Positions 33,345 to 43,036 of a stretch of DNA of 64,000 bases are shown here, one piece after another. The notes under the pieces are model-generated. The model was not told the origin of the DNA and searched no databases. It was given only the letters and a program-made list of their open reading frames with translations. Position 1 is the first letter of the stretch; each line of letters opens with the position of its first letter. The stretch covers positions 124,001-188,000 of the forward strand of contig NZ_JAUTDN010000005.1 in the NCBI RefSeq assembly GCF_030646155.1, given 5' to 3'. The position numbers and the translations under genes are program-made. The DNA is from Conexibacter sp. CPCC 205762 (GTDB lineage Bacteria > Actinomycetota > Thermoleophilia > Solirubrobacterales > Solirubrobacteraceae).

Positions 33345-35992
33345 GGCTCGAGGCCCGGCGTCCGGTCTCGCATCGTGTCGAGGGCCGGCTCCGCAACGGC
33401 AGCGGCAAGGCGCTCGATGTGCAGCGCCTGATGGGGATCGCCGCTGGCCCGCCGATGGTCGATCAGCTCGCTGGCGAGCGAGGGCGTCTGCGCGCGGCTG
33501 GTGCTCATGCGTCGCGCGAGGTGGCTGACGCGGTCGGCGTCGTGGTCGCCGTCGAGGTCGTCGCGGGCGATGTGCCAGTCGACGCCGTGGGTGGCGCGGG
33601 TGCTTTCGACGTAGGCGGTCTCCTGGGAGGTCTGCCAGCCGCCGGTGATGACGACGGAGCGTCTGACGGTGGCGCCCTGCTCCCGCACGACATGGGTCGC
33701 GTAGCCGAGTCTGACGATGTCGAGCCGCCCGCTGGCGACCGTCACCTGGCGCCCGTCGCCGTCGAGTGCAACGACGAAGCCGCCAGCAGCCTGGTCGATG
33801 TCGACGATCTGACCGCGGTGGCCGTTTTCGACACGGGCAGCGCCGGGGACCGCCATCGGCTGGGTCCAGATGATGCGGTCTCCGGCGTGGAGGTGGTGGC
33901 CTGCTGGATGCGCGACGCGGTCGTTCGACAGCTCGTTGCGGGCGCGGCGCAGTGCTTGGATGCGCAGGTTCAGGTGGTCGATCTCGATGTTGCTGGCGTC
34001 GCTCATCAGCGCGACGCGGTCGTGGCCGTGCTCGGCGGCGAGCCGGTCGTAGGCCTGGGCGGCTTGTTCGGCGGCCTCGGTGCGGGTGTCGCTGAGGTGG
34101 ACGTGCCCGTGCGCGCGGTAGTAGTCGAGGGCGGTCTCGGCGTTGCCGTCGCGCATCGCGCTCCAGGCGGCGAGCTCCGCGGGATCGCTGGCGCGATGGA
34201 CTTCGTGCAGCTCGACCGTCGGAACGGTGCCGGCGAGCCGTTCGAACATGCCGCCGGCGCCGATCGCGGGCAGCTGGCGCGGGTCGCCGATCGCGACGAT
34301 CGCCCCGCCGCGCTCCTGGACGAGTTCGGTGAGACGGTGCAGGCGGTTGGTGTCGGCCATTCCCGCTTCGTCGACGTAGACGGTCGCATTCTCGCCGAGC
34401 GGCGTGCGGCCGTGCTCGACGGAGGCGATGAACCCGTCGATCGTCTTCACGCGGCTCGCGAGGGCGGGCGCGCTTTCGCCGAGGCGCTGGGCGGTGCGGC
34501 CGGCGACGGCGACGCCGTAGACGTCGCGGCCGGCGGCGCGCTCGCTGTGGGCGGCGGCGTCGATGACGACGCCCTTGCCGGTGCCGGCCGGGCCGATCAG
34601 CAGTGCGGCGCGGCCGGCGCCGGTGATGCTCGCTACGGCGGCGCGCTGCTCGATGCTCAGCGCCGCGGCGAGCCGCTGCTCGACGATCGCGATGCCGGCC
34701 TCGCGGTCGCGGTCGCTCACGTGGCGCGAGGCGTCGGCGGACATCGTGCGGAAGCTCATCTCGATCTGTGTCTCAGCTTCCCGCACGAGCGCCGTCGTCA
34801 TCTGCCCGTCGGCAAGGTCGAGCACGCGACCCGCCGCGCGCAAGTTGTCGGTCGACGCGAGCGCCGCGCGCGGTGCGAGGCCGTAGCCGGCTGCCTGCTC
34901 GAGCGCAACGGTGCGCAGTTCGCGCTCGTCGAAGACGGCGCGCTTTGCGGTCACCGCCAGCTCGACGGCCGCTCGCCAACCGGCCGTTCGGTCCGGCGCG
35001 TCGGCCGGTTCCCCGTCTCGCAGCGCCGCGACGTGCTGGCGGGTGAGGCCATGTGGAGCGGCGGTCGCGATCCAGGTCTCGTCGAGCTCGTGACGGGTGT
35101 GGGGGTGCTTGTCGGAGCGGGTGCGGAGTGCAAGTGCCCGGAGCTCGCCGCGCTCGGGCTCGCGGCCGTGATCCGCGCGAAACTGCCGTGCCGCCTGCTG
35201 CACCTCCGCCGCACGCTTGGAAAAAGCCTGCTCGGCCTCCGTCGAGATCCCGGCGATGCGGAAGTAGCGGCCGTCCTGTCCGGCCGCGACGATCTCGTAG
35301 CCAAGCTCGCGGAGCTGCTGCGCGAGCTCGGCGCGGTAGAACGCGCCGCCCTCTCGTGCCGAGCGCAGCAGCGGTCGCGAGCGGATGGCGGTGAGTCTGC
35401 CGTCGTCGCGCTCGGCGCTGGTGATGATGACGTGGCTGTGGATCTGCGGGTCGGGGGCGCTGGCGCCGACGCCGCGCGCGGTCGTGTGCAGGAATTCGGC
35501 CGTGTGCAGGTGCGCGGCGCGAACGGGTCGCGACCGTCTGCTTGCCGGATCCCAGCGGGCGCTCAGCTCGACGCGCTCGCGCAGGTAGTCGACTGCGCGT
35601 TCGACGGCAGCGTGGTGGGCCTGCTCGATCTCGCGACGTTGCACAGGATCGGCGAGCGCCCAGGCGATCGAGAGCGACTTCGGCGCCGAGAAGGTGACGT
35701 CGATGCCCGCGGCGCGCGTGCCGTTAGGGCCGGCGACTCGCAGGAAGCTCTCCGGCTCGCCTGGACGGCGGCCGGCCATCAGCGCCCGCAGGTCGAGCGC
35801 CTCGACACGTCCCGGCGTCGCGCCGGTACGCGCGAGCGCGTCGGCGTTGCCGATCCAGCGTCCTGGCGCCTCGGCCGGTGTCCCGCCGGGCCCAAGGTAG
35901 TAGTCGCCCTGCTGCGGCGCGACCGTCTTGCCATCGAGGTACTCGGCGTAGTCGCAGGCGGCCGACGCAGGGATGCTGGCGGCCGTCATCAC
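33341..35992 (-). CDS. MobF-family conjugative relaxase/helicase (TraA/TrwC type)
   Basis: 883 residues. The TrwC domain has an N-terminal Tyr region (CDYAEYLDGKT, YYLGPGGTPAEAPGRW), DVTFSAPKSLSIAWAL near residue 100 and the three-His metal motif (HTTARG...PQIHSHVII) near 175-195. The helicase half has Walker A GPAGTGKG near 467, YVDEAGMADTNRL and GDPRQLPAIGAGG. It nicks the origin of transfer, binds the 5' end and unwinds the strand for transfer. It overlaps the coupling protein by four bases. Confidence 0.92.
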   Translation of the reverse strand: MMTAASIPASAACDYAEYLDGKTVAPQQGDYYLGPGGTPAEAPGRWIGNADALARTGATPGRVEALDLRALMAGRRPGEPESFLRVAGPNGTRAAGIDVTFSAPKSLSIAWALADPVQRREIEQAHHAAVERAVDYLRERVELSARWDPASRRSRPVRAAHLHTAEFLHTTARGVGASAPDPQIHSHVIITSAERDDGRLTAIRSRPLLRSAREGGAFYRAELAQQLRELGYEIVAAGQDGRYFRIAGISTEAEQAFSKRAAEVQQAARQFRADHGREPERGELRALALRTRSDKHPHTRHELDETWIATAAPHGLTRQHVAALRDGEPADAPDRTAGWRAAVELAVTAKRAVFDERELRTVALEQAAGYGLAPRAALASTDNLRAAGRVLDLADGQMTTALVREAETQIEMSFRTMSADASRHVSDRDREAGIAIVEQRLAAALSIEQRAAVASITGAGRAALLIGPAGTGKGVVIDAAAHSERAAGRDVYGVAVAGRTAQRLGESAPALASRVKTIDGFIASVEHGRTPLGENATVYVDEAGMADTNRLHRLTELVQERGGAIVAIGDPRQLPAIGAGGMFERLAGTVPTVELHEVHRASDPAELAAWSAMRDGNAETALDYYRAHGHVHLSDTRTEAAEQAAQAYDRLAAEHGHDRVALMSDASNIEIDHLNLRIQALRRARNELSNDRVAHPAGHHLHAGDRIIWTQPMAVPGAARVENGHRGQIVDIDQAAGGFVVALDGDGRQVTVASGRLDIVRLGYATHVVREQGATVRRSVVITGGWQTSQETAYVESTRATHGVDWHIARDDLDGDHDADRVSHLARRMSTSRAQTPSLASELIDHRRASGDPHQALHIERLAAAVAEPALDTMRDRTPGLEP

Positions 35993-37701
35993 CGCGACGG
36001 AGCCTCACGTTCGTGCGCCGCTGCGGCGGAGCCGGCGCCCTCGGCCTCCCACCAGAACGGCAGCGTCACCTTCGCTGGGAGGTCGCGGCCGTGAACGACG
36101 ACCGCAACCCCCTCCGGCAGCCGCAGGAGGTCGTCAGCGGAGAGCTTCGGTCGCGACCGCTGCTGCCGTGTTACCGACCGGGTCGATCCCCATGTGTTCG
36201 CGGTGCGCGAAGTCTCGTAGCGTTGCTCGTCGCCGAGGAGCGCGACGAACTCGTCGCGCGTCATTCTGTCGAGCACGGGCGCCATCGCGCCGCGCAGCTG
36301 GAGGTTGGCGAGGACGGTGTCGGCGTCGCTGCCATAGCGCTGGCGCAGCTGGGCGACTGACTGGTAGACGAGCATCCAGCGCACGCCCCAGCCGCCGCTG
36401 ACGGCGAGGTAGGTCGGGAGCTTCCGCAGCGGCGCGAGGTTTGCGGCCTCGTCGACGACGACCTTGACGACGGGCACCTCGCGCGGGTCGTGCGCGTGCT
36501 GGGCGGCGAGTTCGCAGGCGCGCAGCAGCTCGCCGAGCAGTCCGCCGAAGATCGGCGCCATCAGGTCCTGCTGGCTGTCGGGAGCGATCAGATAGAGCGT
36601 CCCGCCGTCCTCGACGAGTCGTCCCGGGTCGAAGTCGTGCTGCTCGTGTGCCTGAACGTCGGGCATGCGATAGGCGCTGATGAGCTGCGCGGCCGAGATG
36701 AGCAGGTAGGAGCGGGCGCGCTCGTCGAGCTGCTGCACGTCGGCGAGCGCACGTGCCGCGGCCGCCTCGGCGTCGTGGGCGAGCAGGATCTCGCGGGGTT
36801 CGTCGAGGCCGTCGAGTCCGCCGCGCAGCCAGCCGAGCACCTCCCCCATCTGCCGGTCGTCGAGCGCGGCGGCGTGCAGGAGCGCCGGCATCAGTGTCTC
36901 GACCGCCTCGCGGTTGTAGAAGCGGGCGCCGCTGGAGCCAGCGGACGTCGCCGAGGCGGACGGGTCGGCATCGAAGATCCACTGCGCCATTGCCAGCGCG
37001 CCTCTCCACGACTTGCACGCCGTCAGGGGCGTCCACCCGCAGCATTTGGCGCGCAGCGCCGACAGGTCGCTCGCCGGCGCGAAGATCCACACCGGTCCCC
37101 GCTGACGGCGGGCCGCGATCGTGTGGATCACGACGTCGAGCTTGTTCGACATCACCACGAGCCGTCCGGGATGCGAGCGCACCTGCGTGATCAGCGCCCG
37201 CATCGTCTTCCCCGAGCGCGACGCCGCGAACAGACCGAAGTGCATCTCCCTCCCCGACCAGACCGCGGCGCCGCGCAGCCGACCCAACGACCAGCGGTCG
37301 CGCGGATCGGGTTCACGCCACTCGCCGACCACGGTCCGCAGCACCGCCGTGACCGTCCGGCGGACGACGCCGGCGCGTGCCGCGTCTCGCGGCTGCAGGT
37401 GCAGCCAGTCGCGCGGTTTCGCCCACGCCCGCGGCGACACCCTCCGCCGCAGGCTCCACGACGCGGCAGCGGCATGGGACTGACCGCGCCAGCGGTCGAC
37501 GCGGACCCAGGCGACCAGCGCGAGGGGCGAGAGCAGCCCGATCACGACCAGCATCCAGGGCGAAGCCGCAACGCCCGCCCCCGGCGAACTCCGCAGTACG
37601 CCGTCCAGCACCCTCCAGGTGATCGAGTTCGCCGTCGCCGCCACTCCTACGACGCCGATCACGAGGAGCAGGAGCATTCGGCTCCAGCGGCTGGTGCCCA
37701 T
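35989..37701 (-). CDS. Type IV coupling protein, VirD4/TraG type
   Basis: 570 residues. Two N-terminal membrane helices (LLLLVIGVVGVAATA, SPWMLVVIGLLSPLALVAWV) anchor a large cytoplasmic ATPase domain with Walker A GLFAASRSGKTMRAL near residue 158 and Walker B VVVDEAANLAPL near 412, plus TRDEFVALLGDE. It links the relaxase-DNA complex to the T4SS channel. A strong ribosome-binding site (AAAGGAG) precedes ATG 37701, so the longer frame above is not used. The ATG of the relaxase overlaps its stop. Confidence 0.92.
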   Translation of the reverse strand: MGTSRWSRMLLLLVIGVVGVAATANSITWRVLDGVLRSSPGAGVAASPWMLVVIGLLSPLALVAWVRVDRWRGQSHAAAASWSLRRRVSPRAWAKPRDWLHLQPRDAARAGVVRRTVTAVLRTVVGEWREPDPRDRWSLGRLRGAAVWSGREMHFGLFAASRSGKTMRALITQVRSHPGRLVVMSNKLDVVIHTIAARRQRGPVWIFAPASDLSALRAKCCGWTPLTACKSWRGALAMAQWIFDADPSASATSAGSSGARFYNREAVETLMPALLHAAALDDRQMGEVLGWLRGGLDGLDEPREILLAHDAEAAAARALADVQQLDERARSYLLISAAQLISAYRMPDVQAHEQHDFDPGRLVEDGGTLYLIAPDSQQDLMAPIFGGLLGELLRACELAAQHAHDPREVPVVKVVVDEAANLAPLRKLPTYLAVSGGWGVRWMLVYQSVAQLRQRYGSDADTVLANLQLRGAMAPVLDRMTRDEFVALLGDEQRYETSRTANTWGSTRSVTRQQRSRPKLSADDLLRLPEGVAVVVHGRDLPAKVTLPFWWEAEGAGSAAAAHEREAPSR

Positions 37702-37715
37702 GGTCGTCTCCTTTC

Positions 37716-38282
37716 TCAGAGGTGCGGGACGGCCCAGGTCTCCAGCACGGCGGCGCCGGCGAGCAGCAGCAGAAAGCCGACCACGAGCTCGACCGCCTGG
37801 TTGCGGGTCGGCCCGGTCGCACTGGCGTGGAACCACGCTGTGCTGACGAGCGCGAGCGCGGCCCATTCGACCGGCAGGTGGATGAGGTAGGGCAACAGGT
37901 CGACGCCGCCGACCGCGCCAGCGGCACCGACAAGGGCAGCGTTGACGAGGAGGAACCCGGACACGAGCGCGTTGCCGAGGACGCGCAGGTCGCGATCTCG
38001 GTGGCAGCCGAGCGCGACGAGCACCAGCGGCCAGATCGCGACGCGAACGTTGTAGACCAGCGTCGCCACCGCGGCCTCGACCGTCGGCACGGCGTGCGGG
38101 TAGAGCTGCAGCCGATCGCCGATCCACAGCTCGGCCGCTGCGCCGAGCGGCGGCACGATCGCGAACGCGAACGCACTGCCGACCGTCGCTGCCGACAAGA
38201 GCGCGAAGACAGCGCCGAAGGTCGAGATCGGGCTGCGAGCAAGACGAACGCGGCCGGCGCGAAGGTGGGTGCGGGCGCTCAT
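37716..38282 (-). CDS. Membrane protein, possibly SpoIIM-like
   Basis: 188 residues with about five membrane segments. LVYNVRVAIWPLVLVALG and PYLIHLPVEWAALALVSTAWF recall the SpoIIM/DUF95 family of integral membrane proteins, though only loosely. It lies between the lipoprotein and the coupling protein, overlapping the former by four bases. A role in the transfer channel or in wall remodelling is inferred from place only. Confidence 0.6.
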   Translation of the reverse strand: MSARTHLRAGRVRLARSPISTFGAVFALLSAATVGSAFAFAIVPPLGAAAELWIGDRLQLYPHAVPTVEAAVATLVYNVRVAIWPLVLVALGCHRDRDLRVLGNALVSGFLLVNAALVGAAGAVGGVDLLPYLIHLPVEWAALALVSTAWFHASATGPTRNQAVELVVGFLLLLAGAAVLETWAVPHL

Positions 38283-38839
38283 GACTGCGGCTCCCAGGCG
38301 CTGATGACCCAGCCGCCCGCGATGCGGCGGGCAACGGCGAACGTGACATGGGTCGCCGGCCTGAGGCCGTCGTAGGCGGCGCCGCCGGTCGTCAGCTCGA
38401 GCGTAACGACGACGAACCGCCGTGTGACTGCAGTTGCTTCGACGCCGCGGTGTGGGGCGAGCGCGACGATTTCGCCGCGGTTGGCGATTCTGCCTCGGCG
38501 CAGCTCGTAGTCGTCGTCGATCCGGGCGGCGGCGCGAGCGTTCATCGCTGAGGCGGCGCCGACGGAGCTGGCGGCGAGCTGCTGCTGAACGCGCTTGAGC
38601 GAGCGGTAGTCCCAGTTGATGTAGCGGCGGCCGTAGCGCTGGACCGCGACGACCGCCGTCGTCGCCGGGTTCGCGACCGGCGTCGTCGGCCCCTGCGCGG
38701 ATCCCGGCAGTTCGTTGTCGACCGGGACCGTCGCCGGAGTGTCGGCCGCGAACTGGTCGTTGAGCGGATCGCTGAGGCCGCAGCCGGTCACAGTTACGGC
38801 GGCGAGCACGGCGGTGAGGAGTGCGGGAGGTCGTGGCAT
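38279..38839 (-). CDS. Conjugation lipoprotein, VirB8/TcpC-like fold possible
   Basis: 186 residues with lipobox VTVTGC near residue 18. Ribosome-binding site AAAGGA precedes ATG 38839. After a 60-residue linker rich in Thr/Pro comes a region of helix and four beta strands (VAVQRYGRRYINWDYRSL, RRFVVVTLELTTGG, THVTFAVARRIAGGWVISAW), the pattern of NTF2-like VirB8 domains. It lies two bases after the wall hydrolase gene. It may be the periplasmic/outer-face part of the channel. Confidence 0.7.
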   Translation of the reverse strand: MPRPPALLTAVLAAVTVTGCGLSDPLNDQFAADTPATVPVDNELPGSAQGPTTPVANPATTAVVAVQRYGRRYINWDYRSLKRVQQQLAASSVGAASAMNARAAARIDDDYELRRGRIANRGEIVALAPHRGVEATAVTRRFVVVTLELTTGGAAYDGLRPATHVTFAVARRIAGGWVISAWEPQS

Positions 38840-38841
38840 GC

Positions 38842-40065
38842 CTAGAGTCCTTTCGGGTGGCGGGGTGTGAAGGCGTGGTCGTCGCGGCGGCCGGTGTGCC
38901 AGCCGATGCCGGCGACGCCCTGCTCGCCGGCGACCGCGTTGTGGGTGTCCCAACGCAGTCCGGCGACGTAGGCGTAGACGTGACCGCCGTTGGCGAGCAC
39001 GCTCACCCAGCGGCCGTAACCGGGCAGGCCGAGCGAGGTCGCCATCTCGCCGGACGGCGGCGTGTCGTTGACGTCGACGAGCCCGGCGCCGTAGAGCAGG
39101 AAGCTGACGGAGGAGGAGCAGTCGTAGGCCGGCATCACGACGCTGAGCGGGCTGCCGTGAGCGCCGCCGTAGAGGTACGGCTTGCCGACGATGCGGTTGC
39201 CGGCGGCGATGATCTCCCGGACGGCGCGCGGCGCTCTGCGCGGCGCGGCCGCGAGCCCGCTCGGCAGCAATCGCGCCCGTTCGCCGGCGGTCAGCGGCAG
39301 CGGGCCGCTTCCGCCGGTCGGCTGCTGCAGCATCGCCGCGCAGTCGGCGCCGGCGAGATCGGCGCCGTCGGTCTGGACGCTGTCGGGCGTCTCGCCGAGT
39401 GTCGCGCCGGCACCGGTTCTTGGGGCGAGGGCGATCTTCACCTCGTCCTTGGTGACGCCGAGTTCGTCGGCGGCAGACTTGAGGAGGTCGATGCGGAAGC
39501 GCTCGCCGCTGGCGGTGACGTCGGTCCCCTGGCCGTAGCCGACGTCGCGCTTGTAGACGACGAGGCTGCGGTCGCCCTTGGCGACGCGCAGCGCAGTCAT
39601 GAACGGCAGCGTGCCGAGCGCGTTGGCGTCCTCGAACCGGAACGTCCGTGTGTTTGCCGGGTTGGTCGGCGCCAGCGACAGCTCCGCGAAGCTGTCCGGA
39701 TGCTGCGTGAGGTCGCTCTGCCGGGAATCCGGGATCGCGCCGGTGCCGTCGGGGAACCAGGTCGCGCCGGTGCGGTACCAGCGGCCGGGCTCAAGCTGCA
39801 ACGGCTCATGGAAGCGAGCCCGAGCGCCGGGGCTCAGCCCGGCAGGCATCCCGCCGCCGACGGCTGGCCCGCCGGCTGCGCCGGCCTGCTCGCACCTCGT
39901 GGCGGCCGCCTGCCGCTGCGTGCCGACGACCGACACGACGGCCGTGACCAGCAGCAGCGGCACGGCCGCGAGCAGCACGGCCGCGACAGCGAGCAGCCGG
40001 CCGGCGCCGCTGGCGACTGCCGTCGCCGCCCGCAGCCGCAGCGCGTGGACGAGCGCCACTCTCAC
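38842..40065 (-). CDS. Membrane-anchored NlpC/P60-type wall hydrolase (VirB1-like role)
   Basis: 407 residues. One N-terminal membrane helix (LLAVAAVLLAAVPLLLVTAVV) and a C-terminal NlpC/P60-like domain: catalytic Cys in MPAYDCSSSVSFLLYGAGL, GKPYLYGGAHG before it and His in NGGHVYAYVAGLRWDTH after. It opens peptidoglycan for the transfer apparatus, the job VirB1/VirB1-like enzymes do in other systems. The middle region has no recognised domain. GTG start overlaps the VirB4 stop. Confidence 0.82.
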   Translation of the reverse strand: MRVALVHALRLRAATAVASGAGRLLAVAAVLLAAVPLLLVTAVVSVVGTQRQAAATRCEQAGAAGGPAVGGGMPAGLSPGARARFHEPLQLEPGRWYRTGATWFPDGTGAIPDSRQSDLTQHPDSFAELSLAPTNPANTRTFRFEDANALGTLPFMTALRVAKGDRSLVVYKRDVGYGQGTDVTASGERFRIDLLKSAADELGVTKDEVKIALAPRTGAGATLGETPDSVQTDGADLAGADCAAMLQQPTGGSGPLPLTAGERARLLPSGLAAAPRRAPRAVREIIAAGNRIVGKPYLYGGAHGSPLSVVMPAYDCSSSVSFLLYGAGLVDVNDTPPSGEMATSLGLPGYGRWVSVLANGGHVYAYVAGLRWDTHNAVAGEQGVAGIGWHTGRRDDHAFTPRHPKGL

Positions 40066-42692
40066 AGCTGCGCCTCCCGTCGGTCTCGCCGGGCGGGGTC
40101 GGCGAGCAGTTCGAGCGCGCGCCAGGCGCGCGCCCAGCCGTGGCCGCCGACGTCTCGCAGGGCCTGCCGACGCATCGGTTCGTCGCCGACGGGGTCGGAG
40201 GTTGCGCGCCAGTATTCCCACGCTCCTGGCATGACGGTCACGACCCCTTCGCCGCGGCTGCCGTTCTGCACGTAGATCTGGCTGTAGTGGCGCTTGACCG
40301 TCTGCAGCTCGCGGAGCAGCTCGACTGCGGCAGGCGCGAGCCCGAGCCGTTCGGCGAGCCGGTCGAGCTGCCCGGCGCTCTGCCGCACGACGAGTCGGAT
40401 CGAGCTTTGCGAGATCAACGCCTCGGCCTGCGGCCCGTCGAAGTCGCCGAGCTGCTGCGAGATCGCCACCAGCCACAACGCGAGGTGACGGCTACGGCGC
40501 GCGAGCTCGTTGACCCAGCGGCCGGTCGAGGCGCGCTTGACGAGCTTCCACACCTCCTCGAAGACCAGGAACGCCTTCCCCGCCCACGGCAGCGGCGCCT
40601 CGGCATGGTCGGTCGCGAGGAACCGCTCGCGCTCCTCCTCGATCCGCCGGACGATCGCCTCGCAGATCACGAACATCGCCGCCGGCGCCTCGCTGTCCGG
40701 CAGGGTCCGGGTGTCGTAGACGGTCAGCGGCGCATCGACGTCGACGGTCGTCTCGTGATCGCACAACCAGGCGTAGGGGCCGTCGCCGACGTAGTTGTGC
40801 AGGCTCTCGGCCAGCAGCCGCAGCGTGCCGGCCAGCTCGTGTGCGCCGTCGGCCTGCGCCTGGCGCTGGCGGCGCAGCAGTTCCTCCTGCAGCAGCGTCT
40901 CGCGCGGCGTCTCGCAGCTGATCGCGCAGCGCCGATAGACCGACCGAATCGACAAGCCCAACAGCGACTCCTCCAAGGCGCCGAGCGAGCTGACGGACGA
41001 GTCGGCGTCGGTCAGGATCAGCTCGTGCAGCGCGACGAGGAAGGCGACCTTCGCACTCGTCGGCGGCCCGTCCCACGCGTTGAGACGGTGCTCGCCGACG
41101 CCGCCACCGATCCGCACCGCCGCAGCCCCCGGCACGGTCTCGACCAGGAAGTCCCAGTGGCCGGAGCGGTCGATCACCGCCCCCGTCGCGCCCTTCGCGA
41201 GCGCGCGACCAACGAGCAGGTTGACGGCCATCGTCTTGCCGCCGCCGGACTGGCCGCTGACGACGGTCACATGGTTGGGATGATCGCTGTCGAAGGGGTC
41301 CATCCACACCAACTCGCGGCCGGGCTGCGCGAGACCGAGCGGCATCGCGGTCGGGCTCGGCGGCGAGCCGCTGCCGGCGCCGATCAGCGGCCAGGTGTCG
41401 GCCGCGTTGAGCGAGAGGTAGCGGCGCCCGCGGCGCGGCTCATCGATGCCGAGCGGCAGCGTCGCCCGCCACAGCGGCAGTTGCGCGAAAGGGCACTCGT
41501 TGACGACCGCGTCGGTCGCGGCGGTCAGCTCCCGGCAGGTCATTCTCAGCTCGTCAGCGAGCCGCGCGAGATCACCTCCGGGCTCACGCATCGCCAGGTA
41601 GACGCAGACGTCGTAGACAGTCGATGCGGCCTGCCGCTTCAGCGTCGCGGTGACCTCGCGCGCCTCAGCCTCAGCGTCTTCCCGGTCAGGGTCGACGAGC
41701 TTGCCGAGCCGCTCCTGCCCGCGGTTGGAGGCCCAGATCTGCTTGTAGCGGCGCTTCTGCCGCGACCGCTCACGGAAGCGGTCGCGGCCGTGGAAGTGGA
41801 CCGCGAGCGTGAACGGCAGCGTCGCCAGCGTCAGGTACTGGGTCCACCCCAGCCAGGTCTCGTCCGGGACGCTGCCGAGCCGCACAACCCGCTCGACGCA
41901 CCGCTCCCAGCTCAGGTGGCTGCGCCCGCGCGCGTCGAGCTGCTCGTCGCAGATCGCCGTCTTCAACGCGATCGTCGCCTCGTCCGCACGTTCGACGGTG
42001 TCGATCGGCGCGAGCAAGCCGGTGTCGGTCGGGCGCTGGCCCGTTGACGGCGCGCTCGGTGAGCAGCGTTCGCGCAGCAGGTGGACGAGGTCGGCGGCGC
42101 TCAGCTGACGCACGCCGAGGCGCATCGCCTGCAACCCCGCCAAGACGGCGGCGATGTAACGCTCGTGTTCGGCGACGGTTGCTGCCAGCGCGTCTGGCGC
42201 GATCCGCGCGATGCTGCCACGACGGTCTCGGCGCGGTCGCGAGGCACGCTCGGGCTTCGTTGGACAGACGACGTAGTAGCGCAGCCGGCTCGCGGCCGTG
42301 TGCTGCCGGAGCGTGTCCGCTTGTGCGTGGGCGAACAGCCGCGTGGCGGCCGCGAGCTCTGGCCGGCCTTCCTTCGTGATCTCACGCGCGACGCGGTCGG
42401 CGCTCGCGTTCTGGTCGCTGTTCAGCTCGTCGACGTCCAGTCGGTCGGAGTCAACGTAGAGCGACAGCTGCTGCCCTGCGGGGACGCGCGCCAGCAGCTT
42501 GTGCACCTGCCCGGCCAGCTGACCGACCCGCTCCTCGTCAAGCACGAGCGGATCCAACGGCTGCACCGCGAACGCCGACACCACCGTGCCGTCCTCCAAA
42601 AGCGCCCGCTGCTCGCCGTCGAACCCGACGAGCGGCAGCAGATCACCGACCTGGGCCGCGCGACGTCTGGCGCCTAAGACGACCGCGGTCAC
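40062..42692 (-). CDS. VirB4-like conjugation ATPase
   Basis: 876 residues. VirB4/TraC features: N-terminal domain with LLPLVGFDGEQRALLEDGTV, Walker A VVSGQSGGGKTMAVNLL near residue 480, Walker B FLVFEEVWKLVKRA, and the C-terminal QQLGDFDGPQAEALISQSS. It powers pilus biogenesis and substrate transfer. GTG at 42692 overlaps the PrgI-like stop; the long open frame above is a shadow of that gene. Predicted membrane association through VirB3-like partner. Confidence 0.9.
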   Translation of the reverse strand: MTAVVLGARRRAAQVGDLLPLVGFDGEQRALLEDGTVVSAFAVQPLDPLVLDEERVGQLAGQVHKLLARVPAGQQLSLYVDSDRLDVDELNSDQNASADRVAREITKEGRPELAAATRLFAHAQADTLRQHTAASRLRYYVVCPTKPERASRPRRDRRGSIARIAPDALAATVAEHERYIAAVLAGLQAMRLGVRQLSAADLVHLLRERCSPSAPSTGQRPTDTGLLAPIDTVERADEATIALKTAICDEQLDARGRSHLSWERCVERVVRLGSVPDETWLGWTQYLTLATLPFTLAVHFHGRDRFRERSRQKRRYKQIWASNRGQERLGKLVDPDREDAEAEAREVTATLKRQAASTVYDVCVYLAMREPGGDLARLADELRMTCRELTAATDAVVNECPFAQLPLWRATLPLGIDEPRRGRRYLSLNAADTWPLIGAGSGSPPSPTAMPLGLAQPGRELVWMDPFDSDHPNHVTVVSGQSGGGKTMAVNLLVGRALAKGATGAVIDRSGHWDFLVETVPGAAAVRIGGGVGEHRLNAWDGPPTSAKVAFLVALHELILTDADSSVSSLGALEESLLGLSIRSVYRRCAISCETPRETLLQEELLRRQRQAQADGAHELAGTLRLLAESLHNYVGDGPYAWLCDHETTVDVDAPLTVYDTRTLPDSEAPAAMFVICEAIVRRIEEERERFLATDHAEAPLPWAGKAFLVFEEVWKLVKRASTGRWVNELARRSRHLALWLVAISQQLGDFDGPQAEALISQSSIRLVVRQSAGQLDRLAERLGLAPAAVELLRELQTVKRHYSQIYVQNGSRGEGVVTVMPGAWEYWRATSDPVGDEPMRRQALRDVGGHGWARAWRALELLADPARRDRREAQL

Positions 42693-43033
42693 CGGTTGCC
42701 TCCCCGAGAGCTCGATGCGACGGGCTCCCCTTCGATCAGGAGTGACGCCGGTCTGCCGGCGCCCGGGGCGTAGCGGCGATGCCCGATGTGGCGGATCGCG
42801 TCGAGGACGAGCTCGCCCGGCTCGATCCGTCCCGACTCGCCCATCAGCCACCAGATCGCCGGTACGCCGACCAAGAGCGTGCCGATGAAGCCGCCGAGCT
42901 GGATCCCGACCTCCAGCTCGCGCAACAGGGCGATCAGCCCGCCGCCCCCGAGCAGCAGCGTCAACCACTGCCAAACGGTGAACCCGCCGATCTTGTACGG
43001 CTCGTCGAGCCGCCGCGCGGTCGGATGGAACAT
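42689..43033 (-). CDS. PrgI/VirB3-like membrane protein
   Basis: 114 residues with two membrane helices (WQWLTLLLGGGGLIALL, LGGFIGTLLVGVPAIWWLM) after a short cytoplasmic N-terminus containing YKIGGFT. This matches the PrgI/SCO6881-type family that takes the VirB3 role in gram-positive T4SS. It overlaps virB4 by four bases and follows the VirB6-like gene after three. Confidence 0.82.
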   Translation of the reverse strand: MFHPTARRLDEPYKIGGFTVWQWLTLLLGGGGLIALLRELEVGIQLGGFIGTLLVGVPAIWWLMGESGRIEPGELVLDAIRHIGHRRYAPGAGRPASLLIEGEPVASSSRGGNR

Positions 43034-43036
43034 CGC

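Noticed and set aside
33275..36094. A 939-residue plus-strand open frame opposite the relaxase
   Set aside because: The opposite strand carries all MobF and helicase motifs; the plus frame has none.
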